A stretch of 64,000 nucleotides of DNA from Tumebacillus flagellatus (lineage in GTDB: Bacteria > Bacillota > Bacilli > Tumebacillales > Tumebacillaceae), in assembly GCF_000714935.1 (NCBI RefSeq), contig NZ_JMIR01000018.1, positions 1-64,000 of the forward strand, read 5' to 3'. The notes below the pieces were generated by a model. It worked only from the letters and a program-made list of their open reading frames with translations, was not told the DNA's origin and made no database searches. A program made the translations under genes and the position numbers. This document shows positions 34,146-43,184 of the stretch, piece by piece (positions within the stretch are counted from its first letter, which is position 1; every line of letters begins with the position of its first letter).

Positions 34146-35616
34146 CCTGCGGTACCTTTCCCTCGTAAACATACTGGTAGACATCCTCGCGCACTTCAGG
34201 GTCTTCGTGCATATCCGAATGGTTCAATTCATCGTACATTTTCCACGAAAATTGATCGTCGGAAGTAAATTCCTTCAGTTTTGCAGCGCTGTCCGGCAAC
34301 ACGACCCCGTCACCAAATGGGCCGTACGCTCGACCGCCTGCTGAGAACACTTGAGTGTCCGGATTGAAATCAGTCCGATCCTTATACAGTTCATGGATCG
34401 GGTTCGAGTCGGACCGCAAATTATTGATCGCTGGGAACCATTTTCCAATGACAGCATTCCCCAAGATTCCGCCGGGAGTAAAGTCCATCCCTACCATGGC
34501 GTACTCATCCACCTTGGACCCACCGATGGGAGAAGCTAAGGTCACCAACTTAGAGACGTCCTCTCCGCCTGTGTCCAAAATGTATTTGGTGGAAACAATG
34601 CCTCCCATACTGTGGGATACGACAATCATGTGCTTTGTGTGCGCATCCGCTTCAGCACGGGCCGCCATCAACTCATACGCTTTCTCTTGGTTCTCAAACG
34701 TCATAGATCCATCTTCAAATACAAATTGCACAACGGGGCGGTCCGTTGATTGATTCTCACCATATTCAACATTCACTTTACCATCACGTGTATATGTGTA
34801 GATAATTGAAGCCCCGCCAAAATCGTCCGCCATCGTTTTGAACGTGCCGACACCGCCTTCAAGACCGTGCATAAATACGACAGGCACTCCATGTGTGCCG
34901 CCTCGACGACGCGCCTCTTCCTGATTCTGAAACGCTAGTGCCTTCATCTCTTCCGCGCTCTCTCCATGCGGTCCTACAGCTTCGGGGTGGTCGTTATAAT
35001 AATCAATCACAGATTGGTTCATGAGAATAGTGTCATTGAGGTACTCAACGAGTTGCTCGCCTTGATATCTCACGGACTGAACTCCGACGACACTTGGAGC
35101 ATTGCCATTTCCGAAAAATCTTGAATTGGCAATCTGCTGAATATGATCTCCAAGTGTGTGGGCGTTCGGAATCGAGTACAGGATCGCCTGAAACTCCCGT
35201 GTCAAGTCATTATTGGTCTGCCGTTCTTCTTCTTGGATACGAGCGCGCAAATTGGAGGTTTCCGAAAACAGACTGCCACAACCTTCCGGATTCTGTTGGC
35301 TCATCCAATAGATTTCGTCTTCCAATTGAGCCAAACGATGCCTCATCCCGTTCAGTGCGTCCAAGCGGTCCGCCAGCAAATAAAGGGCGGAGGATGTCCG
35401 TTGGTAAGCCGAAACCCAGATATCCAAGTCTGAATCGGTCAGTTGCATCATCTCTTCATAAGCTTGAGCCGCAGTTCCTTTCCAAGCTAACGGCCCTTGA
35501 AACAGTTGCGCCGTATTCGACTTCAGTTGTTTCTTGCTCGTGCGAATCATTTCCGATTGCTGTGAAAAAAGTGAGGCCGCACGCCGAATCGGATAGCTTT
35601 CTCCAGAAAGACTCAC
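34129..35616 (-). CDS. WXG-domain lipase, putative type VII secreted effector (left module)
   Basis: The 495-residue protein has an N-terminal all-helical WXG-like domain (LAWKGTAAQAYEEM, W45-x-G47, extending to about residue 150) and a C-terminal alpha/beta-hydrolase. The latter shows the oxyanion strand VVFMHGLEGGVGTF, the nucleophile elbow VVSHSMGGIVSTKYI and a late NHSDMHED carrying the likely catalytic His, with DGVVLPDS before it. Domain order suggests secretion through the ESX system by the N-terminal helical domain and lipid hydrolysis outside. It is similar in layout and many motifs to the gene at 58551. Substrate and target cell are unknown. Confidence 0.82.
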   Translation of the reverse strand: MSLSGESYPIRRAASLFSQQSEMIRTSKKQLKSNTAQLFQGPLAWKGTAAQAYEEMMQLTDSDLDIWVSAYQRTSSALYLLADRLDALNGMRHRLAQLEDEIYWMSQQNPEGCGSLFSETSNLRARIQEEERQTNNDLTREFQAILYSIPNAHTLGDHIQQIANSRFFGNGNAPSVVGVQSVRYQGEQLVEYLNDTILMNQSVIDYYNDHPEAVGPHGESAEEMKALAFQNQEEARRRGGTHGVPVVFMHGLEGGVGTFKTMADDFGGASIIYTYTRDGKVNVEYGENQSTDRPVVQFVFEDGSMTFENQEKAYELMAARAEADAHTKHMIVVSHSMGGIVSTKYILDTGGEDVSKLVTLASPIGGSKVDEYAMVGMDFTPGGILGNAVIGKWFPAINNLRSDSNPIHELYKDRTDFNPDTQVFSAGGRAYGPFGDGVVLPDSAAKLKEFTSDDQFSWKMYDELNHSDMHEDPEVREDVYQYVYEGKVPQDERKK

Positions 35617-35669
35617 GAATGTCCCCTTCTTTCTTATCCTAAAAATCCATAAACCGTATTGATAAGAAT

Positions 35670-35697
35670 ATTATATTCAAAATATAGAGAATATCAA
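35670..35697 (-). promoter_or_regulatory. Sigma-A-type promoter of the left lipase module
   Basis: On the minus strand, TTGATA (35692-35697) and TATAAT (35670-35675) are separated by 16 nt, in a very AT-rich stretch about 55 bp before the lipase start. Confidence 0.75.
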
Positions 35698-35761
35698 ATT
35701 CCACCCAATTTGACCATTGAGAAATTGAGTTGTGGGAATTCAATGGTTCTATAGAAAAATA

Positions 35762-35790
35762 TTGACAGGAAATAGGTACCACAATAAGAT
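35762..35790 (+). promoter_or_regulatory. Sigma-A-type promoter of the esxA-esaB unit
   Basis: TTGACA (35762-35767) and TAAGAT (35785-35790) are separated by 17 nt, close to consensus, about 93 bp upstream of the EsxA-like start. Confidence 0.85.
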
Positions 35791-35883
35791 AGTTATATAA
35801 AAAAGAAATCATATAGTGGCTTCAAAATGGTTATTACCGTAATAATCAATTGACGTCCACTCAATGGCTTAGGAGGAGTCAAA

Positions 35884-36180
35884 ATGGATAGAAAGTTTAA
35901 CGTAACAACGAGTGAACTTATTGGCGCAGCGAACTTTATGGAAAAATCTCATGGTGACATCACCACGATCTACACCCAAGTTACGAACCAAGTTCAGAGG
36001 TTGCAAGATGTATGGGGTGGTGATGCATCCCAAGCTTTCCAAGGCTGGTATCAAGAGTGGAAGAGTGGCTATGACCAAATGATGGATGCCCTTCAAAAAT
36101 TCCATCAGGCGACTACCAAATCGGCGCAAGTATACGCCGACACAGAAGGTGCGGTTCAAAACGCCTTTAACCTGCGCTAA
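35884..36180 (+). CDS. WXG100 protein, EsxA-like
   Basis: The 98-residue protein has two helices joined by the WGG turn (LQDVWGGDASQAFQGWYQEW) near residue 44. A C-terminal Y-x-x-x-E type signal may be present in AQVYADTEGAV (YADTE), fitting the YxxxD/E export motif of WXG100 substrates. It is the canonical small substrate of type VII secretion, secreted as a dimer. GGAGG precedes the ATG. The next gene encodes the EsaB-like protein. Confidence 0.93.
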   Translation: MDRKFNVTTSELIGAANFMEKSHGDITTIYTQVTNQVQRLQDVWGGDASQAFQGWYQEWKSGYDQMMDALQKFHQATTKSAQVYADTEGAVQNAFNLR

Positions 36181-36251
36181 TGTATTTTACGGCCAGTGCC
36201 AGCTTCTCTGGTACGGCCTTTTTTATTTCACCAAGGAGGTACTAGAAATTT

Positions 36252-36644
36252 ATGTCCCTTGCCCTTGAAAAGTCCGCCCCGCCGCTTCTCGTCACTTTAG
36301 AAGGCTTGAACGGCTCGGTTGATGTAGAACTTTCCGGAGATGTTGCCATCTCCACGATGTTGCCCCTGTTGATCCAACACCCTCGCCTGACGTTGCCGGG
36401 TGCTCCGAGTACACCCTCTGAATGGACAATCGGGATCAAAGGCGGCCAAAAACTGGACCCGAACAACAAACTGTTTGATTACGGAATCCTCGAAGGCACG
36501 ATCCTCCTCCTGCAACCAAGCTCCCAATACTCAAATCCGTTGCCGGAAATCGAGGGAGAGCTTTCTCTGCCCAACGAGAACAAACTGCTCGTCCTGAAAA
36601 AAGCGACCTCATCCCTCACCTCGATGTTTAAGAGAAAAAAGTAA
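36252..36644 (+). CDS. EsaB/YukD-like ubiquitin-fold protein of type VII secretion
   Basis: The 130-residue protein has a beta-grasp core: PLLVTLEGLNGSVDVELSGD, LLIQHPRL, WTIGIKGGQKLDPNNKLFDYGILEGTILLLQ. The last segment (LDPNNKL-DYGI-EGTILLL) is the hallmark of YukD/EsaB proteins. A C-terminal extension of about 30 residues ends in basic FKRKK. EsaB is a cytosolic accessory of the T7SSb apparatus. AAGGAGG lies upstream. Located right after the EsxA-like gene, it supports a genuine ESX locus. Confidence 0.85.
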   Translation: MSLALEKSAPPLLVTLEGLNGSVDVELSGDVAISTMLPLLIQHPRLTLPGAPSTPSEWTIGIKGGQKLDPNNKLFDYGILEGTILLLQPSSQYSNPLPEIEGELSLPNENKLLVLKKATSSLTSMFKRKK

Positions 36645-36668
36645 CACTTTACTCAAAGAAAAATCCCC

Positions 36669-36698
36669 TTGCACTTAACCCTGATAGTTTTGTATATT
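36669..36698 (+). promoter_or_regulatory. Candidate promoter of the secreted stalk-domain gene
   Basis: TTGCAC (36669-36674) and TATATT (36693-36698) are separated by 18 nt, about 40 bp before the next start codon. Confidence 0.5.
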
Positions 36699-36738
36699 TA
36701 TAACGAGGGTAATTCTTACAGATAAGGGTGATAGTAAC

Positions 36739-37629
36739 ATGGGTATCAAAAACTACAAGCAACTGGTCACAGGCATCATCATCGGTGCAGCTGTCACGAC
36801 TTCCATTCCGGTCTTTGCAGGCGGCAGCGTGCAAGCAGCATTGACTTCCGTCGTCTTCAACTTCAACGGCACGCAAAAGCCGCTACCGGACGGCTATGCG
36901 GTCCTTTCTTACCAAGACCACACCTACGTTCCGGCTCGCTTCGTCGCGGAAAACCTCAACTCGGACGTGTACTGGGATGAGAACACACAAACCATCACGT
37001 TTAAAACCAAGGGCCAGTCTTCGAACTCCAGCAGCCCGTTTGGTGATCTGACTCCGGGTGGCGGTGGTACGAGCAACTCGAACGGCGGTACTACGAACAA
37101 TGGTGGTACGACAAACACTGGCGGTTCTTCCGGGCACGTCGGCACTACTACTTCCCCGATCCCGGTTCTCGGTCAGTATTCGAACTATAAATTCTCTAGC
37201 GGTGCCACTTTCTATGACGTGAACCAAACCTTTACAAATGGTCCCATTCAAATGAAGGTATTGAAAGTCGCCCTTGACCCACAGTTTGATAAATATGGGG
37301 ATCAGTATCCTGATTCTATGTATAAATCCCTTGCCATGGAAGTAGAATACACGAACATTTCCAAAGTACATGTATCTCACAGTGCTAGACTTGGCGGGTT
37401 TACGATTGCGGGTAACGAAAACAAATATATCCCCTGGGGCATTTTTACGGACAACTCACAACAAGAAAGCGACTATCAACCGGGCGAGAAACATAAATTT
37501 GTTTTCATTGACAAAGTCGCAGGTGACCTCAATAGCTTGAATTCGTTTGACTGGCTCATGACGGCGGTCTATTCGGATAACTACAAAGAATCGGCAGGCT
37601 CCAAAACTGTATCGATTAAATTCCGCTAG
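36739..37629 (+). CDS. Secreted protein with copper-amine-oxidase-like N-terminal domain
   Basis: The 296-residue protein has a signal peptide (YKQLVTGIIIGAAVTTSIPV...A), then a copper amine oxidase N-terminal-like (stalk) domain: SVVFNFNGTQKPLPDG...YVPARFVAENLNSDVYWDENTQTITF. A Gly/Asn/Thr/Ser-rich linker (about 95-140) and a C-terminal beta-sandwich (about 150-296, DUF4352/telokin-like pattern NGPIQMKVLKV...AMEVEYTNISK) follow. AAGGGTGAT precedes the ATG. It may be a surface or secreted partner of the ESX/Tad machinery, but only position supports that. The 3' half is more AT-rich than the 5' half. Confidence 0.8.
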   Translation: MGIKNYKQLVTGIIIGAAVTTSIPVFAGGSVQAALTSVVFNFNGTQKPLPDGYAVLSYQDHTYVPARFVAENLNSDVYWDENTQTITFKTKGQSSNSSSPFGDLTPGGGGTSNSNGGTTNNGGTTNTGGSSGHVGTTTSPIPVLGQYSNYKFSSGATFYDVNQTFTNGPIQMKVLKVALDPQFDKYGDQYPDSMYKSLAMEVEYTNISKVHVSHSARLGGFTIAGNENKYIPWGIFTDNSQQESDYQPGEKHKFVFIDKVAGDLNSLNSFDWLMTAVYSDNYKESAGSKTVSIKFR

Positions 37630-37672
37630 ACAGGAAACTTCCCTGCGCACGGTTTGGGTCAGGTTTCAATCT

Positions 37673-37721
37673 AAAAAAAGCACCCCCTTCCACTACGATT
37701 AGTGAAAGGGGGTGCTTTTTC
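37673..37721. terminator. Strong bidirectional rho-independent terminator
   Basis: AAAAGCACCCCCTTCCACTA pairs with TAGTGAAAGGGGGTGCTTTT (one C/A mismatch) around a CGAT loop, with A and T tracts on either side. It lies between the convergent stalk-domain and eccC-type genes. Confidence 0.95.
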
Positions 37722-40700
37722 TACTCGCTCTCTTCCATAAACAACTGCACTTGCTTGTTCTTCTGATTCCGTCTCACCAAGAACCCGCGTCCCGGCGGGA
37801 ACAGCATCGCCCGCTGGTTCCCGAGAATAAAGCCTTCGTTCGGATCCCCCGCCAAGATCACCCCCGGCGTGCTCATCTCCTTCAAGCGCGTCGGGAAGTT
37901 GTCAAAGCTCCGCGACGACCCGCCGACGCGTCTTGCCAGCACCGTGTGGAACCCGATATCCCGCGCTTGCAGCAGGTAATCCGCCAACTGCGTGATCGGG
38001 TTGCCCATCGCAGCCGACACCACTTCGTAGTCGTCGAGGATCAGGAAGTAATGCGGTCCGCTCCAGCCTTCCTTGGGATTCGGGGACAGCGCCGCTTGCG
38101 AAATCCGCGGATCGAGTTCCCCGCGCAACGCGAACACCGGGTCGTTGAGCATCTGCGCCGACCACGCGTAGTTCTTGATATACGGCTTGACCTCCGGATC
38201 ATTCACAAACTCAAACATCATCCGGCGGAAGTCGATCACCAAGAACTGCACCTGCTCCGGCGTGTACCGCGCCATCATCCCGCGCATGAACTGCCGCAGG
38301 AACGACGTCTTGCCGGTCTCGCCGTCGCCGTACACCATGAAGTGCGGCTCGTTGCCCATCGGGTCCCACGATACCACGTCCAGCCGCGACTCCTCAATCC
38401 CGAACGGAATCGCTTTGCCTTGCAGCTGCTCCGCTTCCACTTCGCTTTGGCGAATTTGCAGCGGCAGAATCCGAATCGGCTGCACCTTCGGCCCTTTCCA
38501 CGCGTCGACCGTCGCGTTTACAAACGCATCCGGAGCCGTGTCGCCCGTCACATCCAAGCGCGGCAGTGCGACTTGGAAGTAGAAACCCTCACGCCCCACA
38601 CCGCGACCCGCGATGTCGCGCGGCATCACCTTCTGCGCCGCCCGGTTCACTTCGGAGTCGTTCGGCTCGTTGAGGCGCAACTCCAACCGACCCGTGATGT
38701 TGTCGCGAATCTTCATCCGCAAGTCCGCCCAGCGGTTCGACGCGAGGATGACGTGAATCCCGTAGTTCAGACCCGTCGTGACCAACTCGGTCACTTCGTT
38801 GTCCACCAGTTCAAAGTTCTCCGCCTGCAACTGCGCAATGTCGTCGATCACCAAGAACACATCGCCCGGCTGATCCAAAAACTCCCCGTTGGCGCGGCGC
38901 TCGCGGAACGTGTGCATCGTGTCGATCCCGTGCTGGCGGAACAACTGCTCCCGCTCGTCGATCAAGCCGTGCACTTGGCGGATCATGATCGGGAACTTGT
39001 CTTTGTCCGCTTTGCCGTACACCGTCCCGACATGCGGAGCCGCTTGCAGCGGACGAAGCAGACCGCCGCCGAGGTCGATCACGTAAAACTGCGCGTCCGA
39101 CGGCTTGTGCGTCGCCATGAACGCCGTGATGATCGTCTTCAAGAACGTCGATTTCCCGCTCTGCGGCGCCCCGACGATCGCCAAGTGCCCCTCGTTGCCG
39201 AGGAAATCCAAAATCAGCGGCTCTTGCGCCTGCTGCAACGGCAAATCCAAAACCCCGACCGGAACCTTCAATAAAGTGCGCACCGGTCGCGTCGGCCACT
39301 CCGTGCCGTTGAAGAACGGGTAGTTCCCCGTGCTGAACAACGTCTGCAAAAACGGCTGCGGCTTCAACACGCCGTCGAGCGTCAAGTTGCGATCCAGCGG
39401 GTCCACCCATACTTGGTGCACGTCCTGCCCGAGCTTCTTGGCGTGATCCACCAACCGCTCGATGATCACTTCCATCTCCGTACGTCCGTCGGAACGCTTC
39501 TCCTTGGTCGCCGCCACTACGGTCATCCCCGGCAGTTGGAACTCCACGATGCGGCCCGACGCGTTGAACTCCCCGATCTGCACCGCCGCTTCCGGTCGGT
39601 CGGAGATCGGCGTGTACGGCCCCGATACGGACGCCGTTTTGAACAGGTCGTAGATGTGCGTGTCGACTTTGAGATAACCGACCCCCGGATACGACGGCAG
39701 ATAGAACGCGTCCGGCGTGCCGATGACCGTGCGGGACTCCGCTTCCGAGAACGTCCGCAGACAGATGCGGTAACGCAGGTGCGTCTCCAGCCCTTTCAAT
39801 CGGCCCTCTTCCAAACGCTGTGTCGCAAACAACAGATGAATCCCGATGCTTCGTCCGATCCGCCCGATCTTGACAAACAGATCGGTAAACTCCGGCTGTG
39901 CCGCCAACAACTCGCCGAATTCGTCGATGACGACGACGAGGTACGGCAACGGTTCCATAAACGGATTCGAAGCGCGTTTGTTTTGATACTGCTTCACGTT
40001 GTCGAGGTTGCCCGCCTCGCGCAGCATGCGCTGACGGCGATCCATCTCGCCGAGCAACGATTGGTAGAAGCGGTCGATCATCGAACCGTCGCCTTCGAGG
40101 TTGGTGATCATCCCCGCCGCGTGCGGCAGGTTGGCGAGGTCGGCAAACGCCGCGCCGCCTTTGAAGTCAACGAAGATGAAGTTCAACATCTCCGCGTCGT
40201 TGTTGACGGCAAGACCGACCACCAACGAGCGCAAGAGCTCCGACTTACCGGAACCGGTCGCCCCGATGACGAGACCGTGTACCCCCATCCCGTTGTCGGC
40301 CGCTTCCTTCAAGTCGACGATGACCGGCTGCCCGTCGACGCGCATCCCGATCGGAGCGCGCATCACCAACTCACGCGGCTTCGCTTGCCAAGTCGCCGCC
40401 GGGTCGACGTGCGCCGCCGAACGAATGTTCAGCAGGTCGGTCATCTTGACGAGGTCGGCAAGCGAGATCTGCGACGCTTTTTCACTCTGGACGAACGGCG
40501 CCAACCCGCGCGCGATGCCGTCCGAAGTGACCAGCGACAGACGTTCCGCCTGCTTGCCTTCCGCACGACGACCGCCAAACGCCATCTCTTCAAACGTGAA
40601 CTCGCCCTCTTCGCCCACATGCACGCGGGACGCAAACGCCTGCGGGATCGAGTAGCGTCCGTCGACCAGCGAAAGCACGGTGATGCCCGCTTCCGCCGCC

Positions 40701-41749
40701 GAGTTGAACAGTTCGGCAAGCTCCGACGACTGCGAAATCAGCGTGTTGATGTCGATGCCGTCCAACACGAGGATTTGATGCGGGCCGAGCGGTCCTGCCG
40801 GTTGGTTTTTGCGTTCTTCACGGTTTTTCTTGACCTGCACGATGCGCGGCAGAATTTCTTCATTAAACATCTGGTGGAACTCCATCGCGTTGCCCGCCAT
40901 GTAGCAAAGCGGGGTGCCGCCCGGCAATTTCTTGGTGGAGCGGGGACGGCGGCCGTGCGGGAGCCACTTGAACCATTGCCACTGCTGCTCGACTTCCTTG
41001 GTGAAGTAGACGAACATCTGCACATCTTCCGGCGCGTGGAACACGGCGACTTGGGTGAGCAGAGCGCGCGCCATCTCTTGGATCATGTGGCGTTTGCCGC
41101 GAATCGCCAGCGACCCGAGGTCTTTGAGCGGCAATTCGATCGGCGCGTTCTCGATCAGCTCAAATTTGGTGACGAGCGACTTCGCCCGGTAGATCAAGTT
41201 CTTGTCATACTCGGTAAACGGGTTCTCGTCCATCTCCAACTTCGCTTTGCACGACAGCGGCACCGGGCCGCGCCCCATCGACACGGTCAAAAAGTCCTCG
41301 TCGCTGCGGTTGCGCTCCCAGATCCGTTCGCGCTGCTGGACAAACTTCAGCAACTGCTCCGGTGCCGGGAAGAGCGTGTCGTAGTAGCTTTTTTGACGAA
41401 GGGAGAGCTTTTCCAACTTGTCATGCTGTTCGTCGAGGTAGTTCACGTACTTTTTCTTGACGGAGCGCTGTTGGGACATGCGGTTCTTCTTCTGCATGAC
41501 CACTTGGACGATCGCGGTGATGATCGAGATCGCCGCCATGATGGAGGCGGCAAACGCCATCGTCGCATTGTGGTAGACGGTCGACATGATGTACGCCGAG
41601 GTCATGGTCAAGCCGGCCGTGATGATCGACATGATCAGCCCGTTCTTGCTCGGCGGTTGCAGCGGCGGCGGCGCGACGATCTTCACGTCGTCCTTGGGCA
41701 ACGGTTCCGGATAGGTGCGTGCGGGTCTGTAGTATTGAATTCCGTTCAT
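37721..41749 (-). CDS. EccC/EssC-type FtsK-SpoIIIE ATPase of type VII secretion
   Basis: The 1342-residue motor protein has a short N-terminus (YYRPARTYPEPLPKDDVK), two transmembrane helices (about 35-85), then three FtsK/SpoIIIE-type ATPase domains. Walker A motifs are GATGSGKS (about 495), GAPQSGKS (about 858) and GDGETGKT (about 1139); Walker B-like strands are VVVIDEFGEL, VFLVIDDIAQL and YFLILDDYEVV. All three Walker A lysines are present. Firmicute EssC proteins normally start with two FHA domains; these are absent, and the N-terminus looks more like actinobacterial EccCa fused to EccCb. The ATG at 41749 has AGGAGG upstream and lies 14 bp after the CpaE-like stop, so the two genes share a transcript. 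Confidence 0.92.
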   Translation of the reverse strand: MNGIQYYRPARTYPEPLPKDDVKIVAPPPLQPPSKNGLIMSIITAGLTMTSAYIMSTVYHNATMAFAASIMAAISIITAIVQVVMQKKNRMSQQRSVKKKYVNYLDEQHDKLEKLSLRQKSYYDTLFPAPEQLLKFVQQRERIWERNRSDEDFLTVSMGRGPVPLSCKAKLEMDENPFTEYDKNLIYRAKSLVTKFELIENAPIELPLKDLGSLAIRGKRHMIQEMARALLTQVAVFHAPEDVQMFVYFTKEVEQQWQWFKWLPHGRRPRSTKKLPGGTPLCYMAGNAMEFHQMFNEEILPRIVQVKKNREERKNQPAGPLGPHQILVLDGIDINTLISQSSELAELFNSAAEAGITVLSLVDGRYSIPQAFASRVHVGEEGEFTFEEMAFGGRRAEGKQAERLSLVTSDGIARGLAPFVQSEKASQISLADLVKMTDLLNIRSAAHVDPAATWQAKPRELVMRAPIGMRVDGQPVIVDLKEAADNGMGVHGLVIGATGSGKSELLRSLVVGLAVNNDAEMLNFIFVDFKGGAAFADLANLPHAAGMITNLEGDGSMIDRFYQSLLGEMDRRQRMLREAGNLDNVKQYQNKRASNPFMEPLPYLVVVIDEFGELLAAQPEFTDLFVKIGRIGRSIGIHLLFATQRLEEGRLKGLETHLRYRICLRTFSEAESRTVIGTPDAFYLPSYPGVGYLKVDTHIYDLFKTASVSGPYTPISDRPEAAVQIGEFNASGRIVEFQLPGMTVVAATKEKRSDGRTEMEVIIERLVDHAKKLGQDVHQVWVDPLDRNLTLDGVLKPQPFLQTLFSTGNYPFFNGTEWPTRPVRTLLKVPVGVLDLPLQQAQEPLILDFLGNEGHLAIVGAPQSGKSTFLKTIITAFMATHKPSDAQFYVIDLGGGLLRPLQAAPHVGTVYGKADKDKFPIMIRQVHGLIDEREQLFRQHGIDTMHTFRERRANGEFLDQPGDVFLVIDDIAQLQAENFELVDNEVTELVTTGLNYGIHVILASNRWADLRMKIRDNITGRLELRLNEPNDSEVNRAAQKVMPRDIAGRGVGREGFYFQVALPRLDVTGDTAPDAFVNATVDAWKGPKVQPIRILPLQIRQSEVEAEQLQGKAIPFGIEESRLDVVSWDPMGNEPHFMVYGDGETGKTSFLRQFMRGMMARYTPEQVQFLVIDFRRMMFEFVNDPEVKPYIKNYAWSAQMLNDPVFALRGELDPRISQAALSPNPKEGWSGPHYFLILDDYEVVSAAMGNPITQLADYLLQARDIGFHTVLARRVGGSSRSFDNFPTRLKEMSTPGVILAGDPNEGFILGNQRAMLFPPGRGFLVRRNQKNKQVQLFMEESE

Positions 41750-41763
41750 AACGTCCTCCTGTC

Positions 41764-43047
41764 TCACTTCTTGAACAAGCGGCCGAACAATCCTTTGCCG
41801 CCCGCTTGCGTGCGCTCTTCCTCCAGCGTCGTGCGCAGGAAGTTCTCCGGCACGAGCAGTTCAAGGATCGGCATCAGCGCGCCGTCGAGCTCATCGTCCA
41901 CGTCGATCAACCGCGCTTCCCAAGCGGCACGGTAGAGGTGTTTCAAGGATTGCGCCGGAATGGTGGCGAGCGGTTTTTTCGGGAGGCACTGCCAGAGCAG
42001 TTTCTGGTCGACGCCGGCGTTGTACTTGTTGACGACGACGTGTACCTGCAAGTCTCCGCGCGCCTCGGCGTGAAGCAGGTCGCGAATCAGCAGATACTCC
42101 TCGGTGGGCGGCGCGCCGTCGGACGGCGGCATCAAGCGTTGCAGCAGCACCGGGTCGGGGTCGACGACGAGGAACACGGTATCGAATTCCTCAAAAATAT
42201 CGGCGTCAAACCCCTCCTGCGAAAACGACGCATCGTAAAAAATAAACGGCGAGTGCCGCAGCTCGTACACCAGCTTCATGATCTCTTCGGCGGACACTTC
42301 GCCGTTGGGCAGCTGCGGGTGGTTGAGGTACATCGCGATGCCTTCGTAGAGCAGTTCGGATTCTTTTTTCAAGAGGCCGTATTCCAAAACGTGAAATGGC
42401 GGTTTGTAGTCCGGCATGAGCTCGGCGACGTTTAAGTGGTCGTACAGCGTCGGGCGGTTGCCCGGATGTTCGACCAGCGTGCAATGCAGCGAGCGGTTGG
42501 CGATGGCGGTGGCGAGGCTCGTCGTAAGAAACGTCGCGCCCGCCCGCGGCGTAAGACTTAAGAACATACAGACTTTGCTCTGCATCGAAACGTAGGAGTG
42601 CACGGGGACGGCGACTTTGATTTCGCGTTCGACGATGCGCTCTTTTTCGATGATTTTTTCGACTTCGACGATTTTTTCCTTCTCGATGATGCGGACCGGG
42701 CCTTCGTGCTCGTCCTCGTCGGGAAGTTGGGGACGAACCGGTTCAAGCGGTTCGTTCTGGGCCTGCAGCAACGGAGCGATGCGGCGCACGACCTGGTTGG
42801 CGGTGTCGCGCAGGTCTCCGTAGAACAGCAAGACTTCGACGCCGTAGCGATGCGCGAGTTCGTTGGCTTCCTGCGACCAGCGAAGCGTCGGGTCGAGGAT
42901 CAGCAACTCACAACGGCCGGCGGACAACTGAGCCTGCAGGTCCGCCTCGGACTGGAGGTTGTCGCTCCATTCGAGGACGGGGTACGGCAGGAAGGTTTGC
43001 AGCTTCTGGCCCAACGGGGCGGAACCGAAAGCGAATAAAATTTTCAT
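41764..43047 (-). CDS. CpaE/TadZ-like protein with degenerate P-loop
   Basis: The 427-residue protein has an N-terminal receiver-like domain (about 1-95, CELLILDPTLRW), a Glu/Lys/Ile coiled-coil-like repeat (EKEKIVEVEKIIEKERIVER, about 121-145) and a MinD/ParA-like domain. The deviant Walker A is replaced by TPRAGATFLTTSLA, lacking the Lys residues. CpaE/TadZ proteins localise Tad pilus machines. Here it is the first gene of a transcript whose second gene is the T7SS ATPase. AAGGGG precedes the ATG. A scaffold role linking the two systems is my inference. Confidence 0.8.
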   Translation of the reverse strand: MKILFAFGSAPLGQKLQTFLPYPVLEWSDNLQSEADLQAQLSAGRCELLILDPTLRWSQEANELAHRYGVEVLLFYGDLRDTANQVVRRIAPLLQAQNEPLEPVRPQLPDEDEHEGPVRIIEKEKIVEVEKIIEKERIVEREIKVAVPVHSYVSMQSKVCMFLSLTPRAGATFLTTSLATAIANRSLHCTLVEHPGNRPTLYDHLNVAELMPDYKPPFHVLEYGLLKKESELLYEGIAMYLNHPQLPNGEVSAEEIMKLVYELRHSPFIFYDASFSQEGFDADIFEEFDTVFLVVDPDPVLLQRLMPPSDGAPPTEEYLLIRDLLHAEARGDLQVHVVVNKYNAGVDQKLLWQCLPKKPLATIPAQSLKHLYRAAWEARLIDVDDELDGALMPILELLVPENFLRTTLEEERTQAGGKGLFGRLFKK

Positions 43048-43113
43048 CTGTGTATCCCCTTACCTTCATTGCGGCTGTGTAATGGGCGTTAATCTATTTC
43101 CCAAGTAAGTTTT

Positions 43114-43122
43114 ATTATACCA
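43114..43122 (-). promoter_or_regulatory. Extended -10 promoter of the cpaE-like/eccC unit
   Basis: The minus strand reads TGGTATAAT, a perfect extended -10 element, about 66 bp before the CpaE-like start and after the terminator of the upstream gene. Confidence 0.7.
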
Positions 43123-43139
43123 AAAATAGTCACCTCTTT

Positions 43140-43184
43140 GACGAAAAAAAACACCCGACCGCGCGGGCCGAGTGCATTTTTTAG
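43140..43184 (-). terminator. Rho-independent terminator after the large secreted protein
   Basis: On the minus strand a GC-rich hairpin (CACTCGGCC / GGTCGGGTG, imperfect) is followed by T8. It separates the Tad transcript from the cpaE-like/eccC unit. Confidence 0.75.

Noticed and set aside
34129-35616. Calling the WXG-lipase a canonical LXG toxin
   Set aside because: The N-terminal helical domain is short and carries a W-x-G turn rather than a full LXG domain, and the C-terminus is a hydrolase rather than a typical polymorphic toxin.
39413-41935. 840-codon plus-strand frame opposite the eccC-type gene
   Set aside because: The opposite strand encodes an unambiguous three-ATPase protein; the antisense translation is His/Arg/Asp-rich without any motif.
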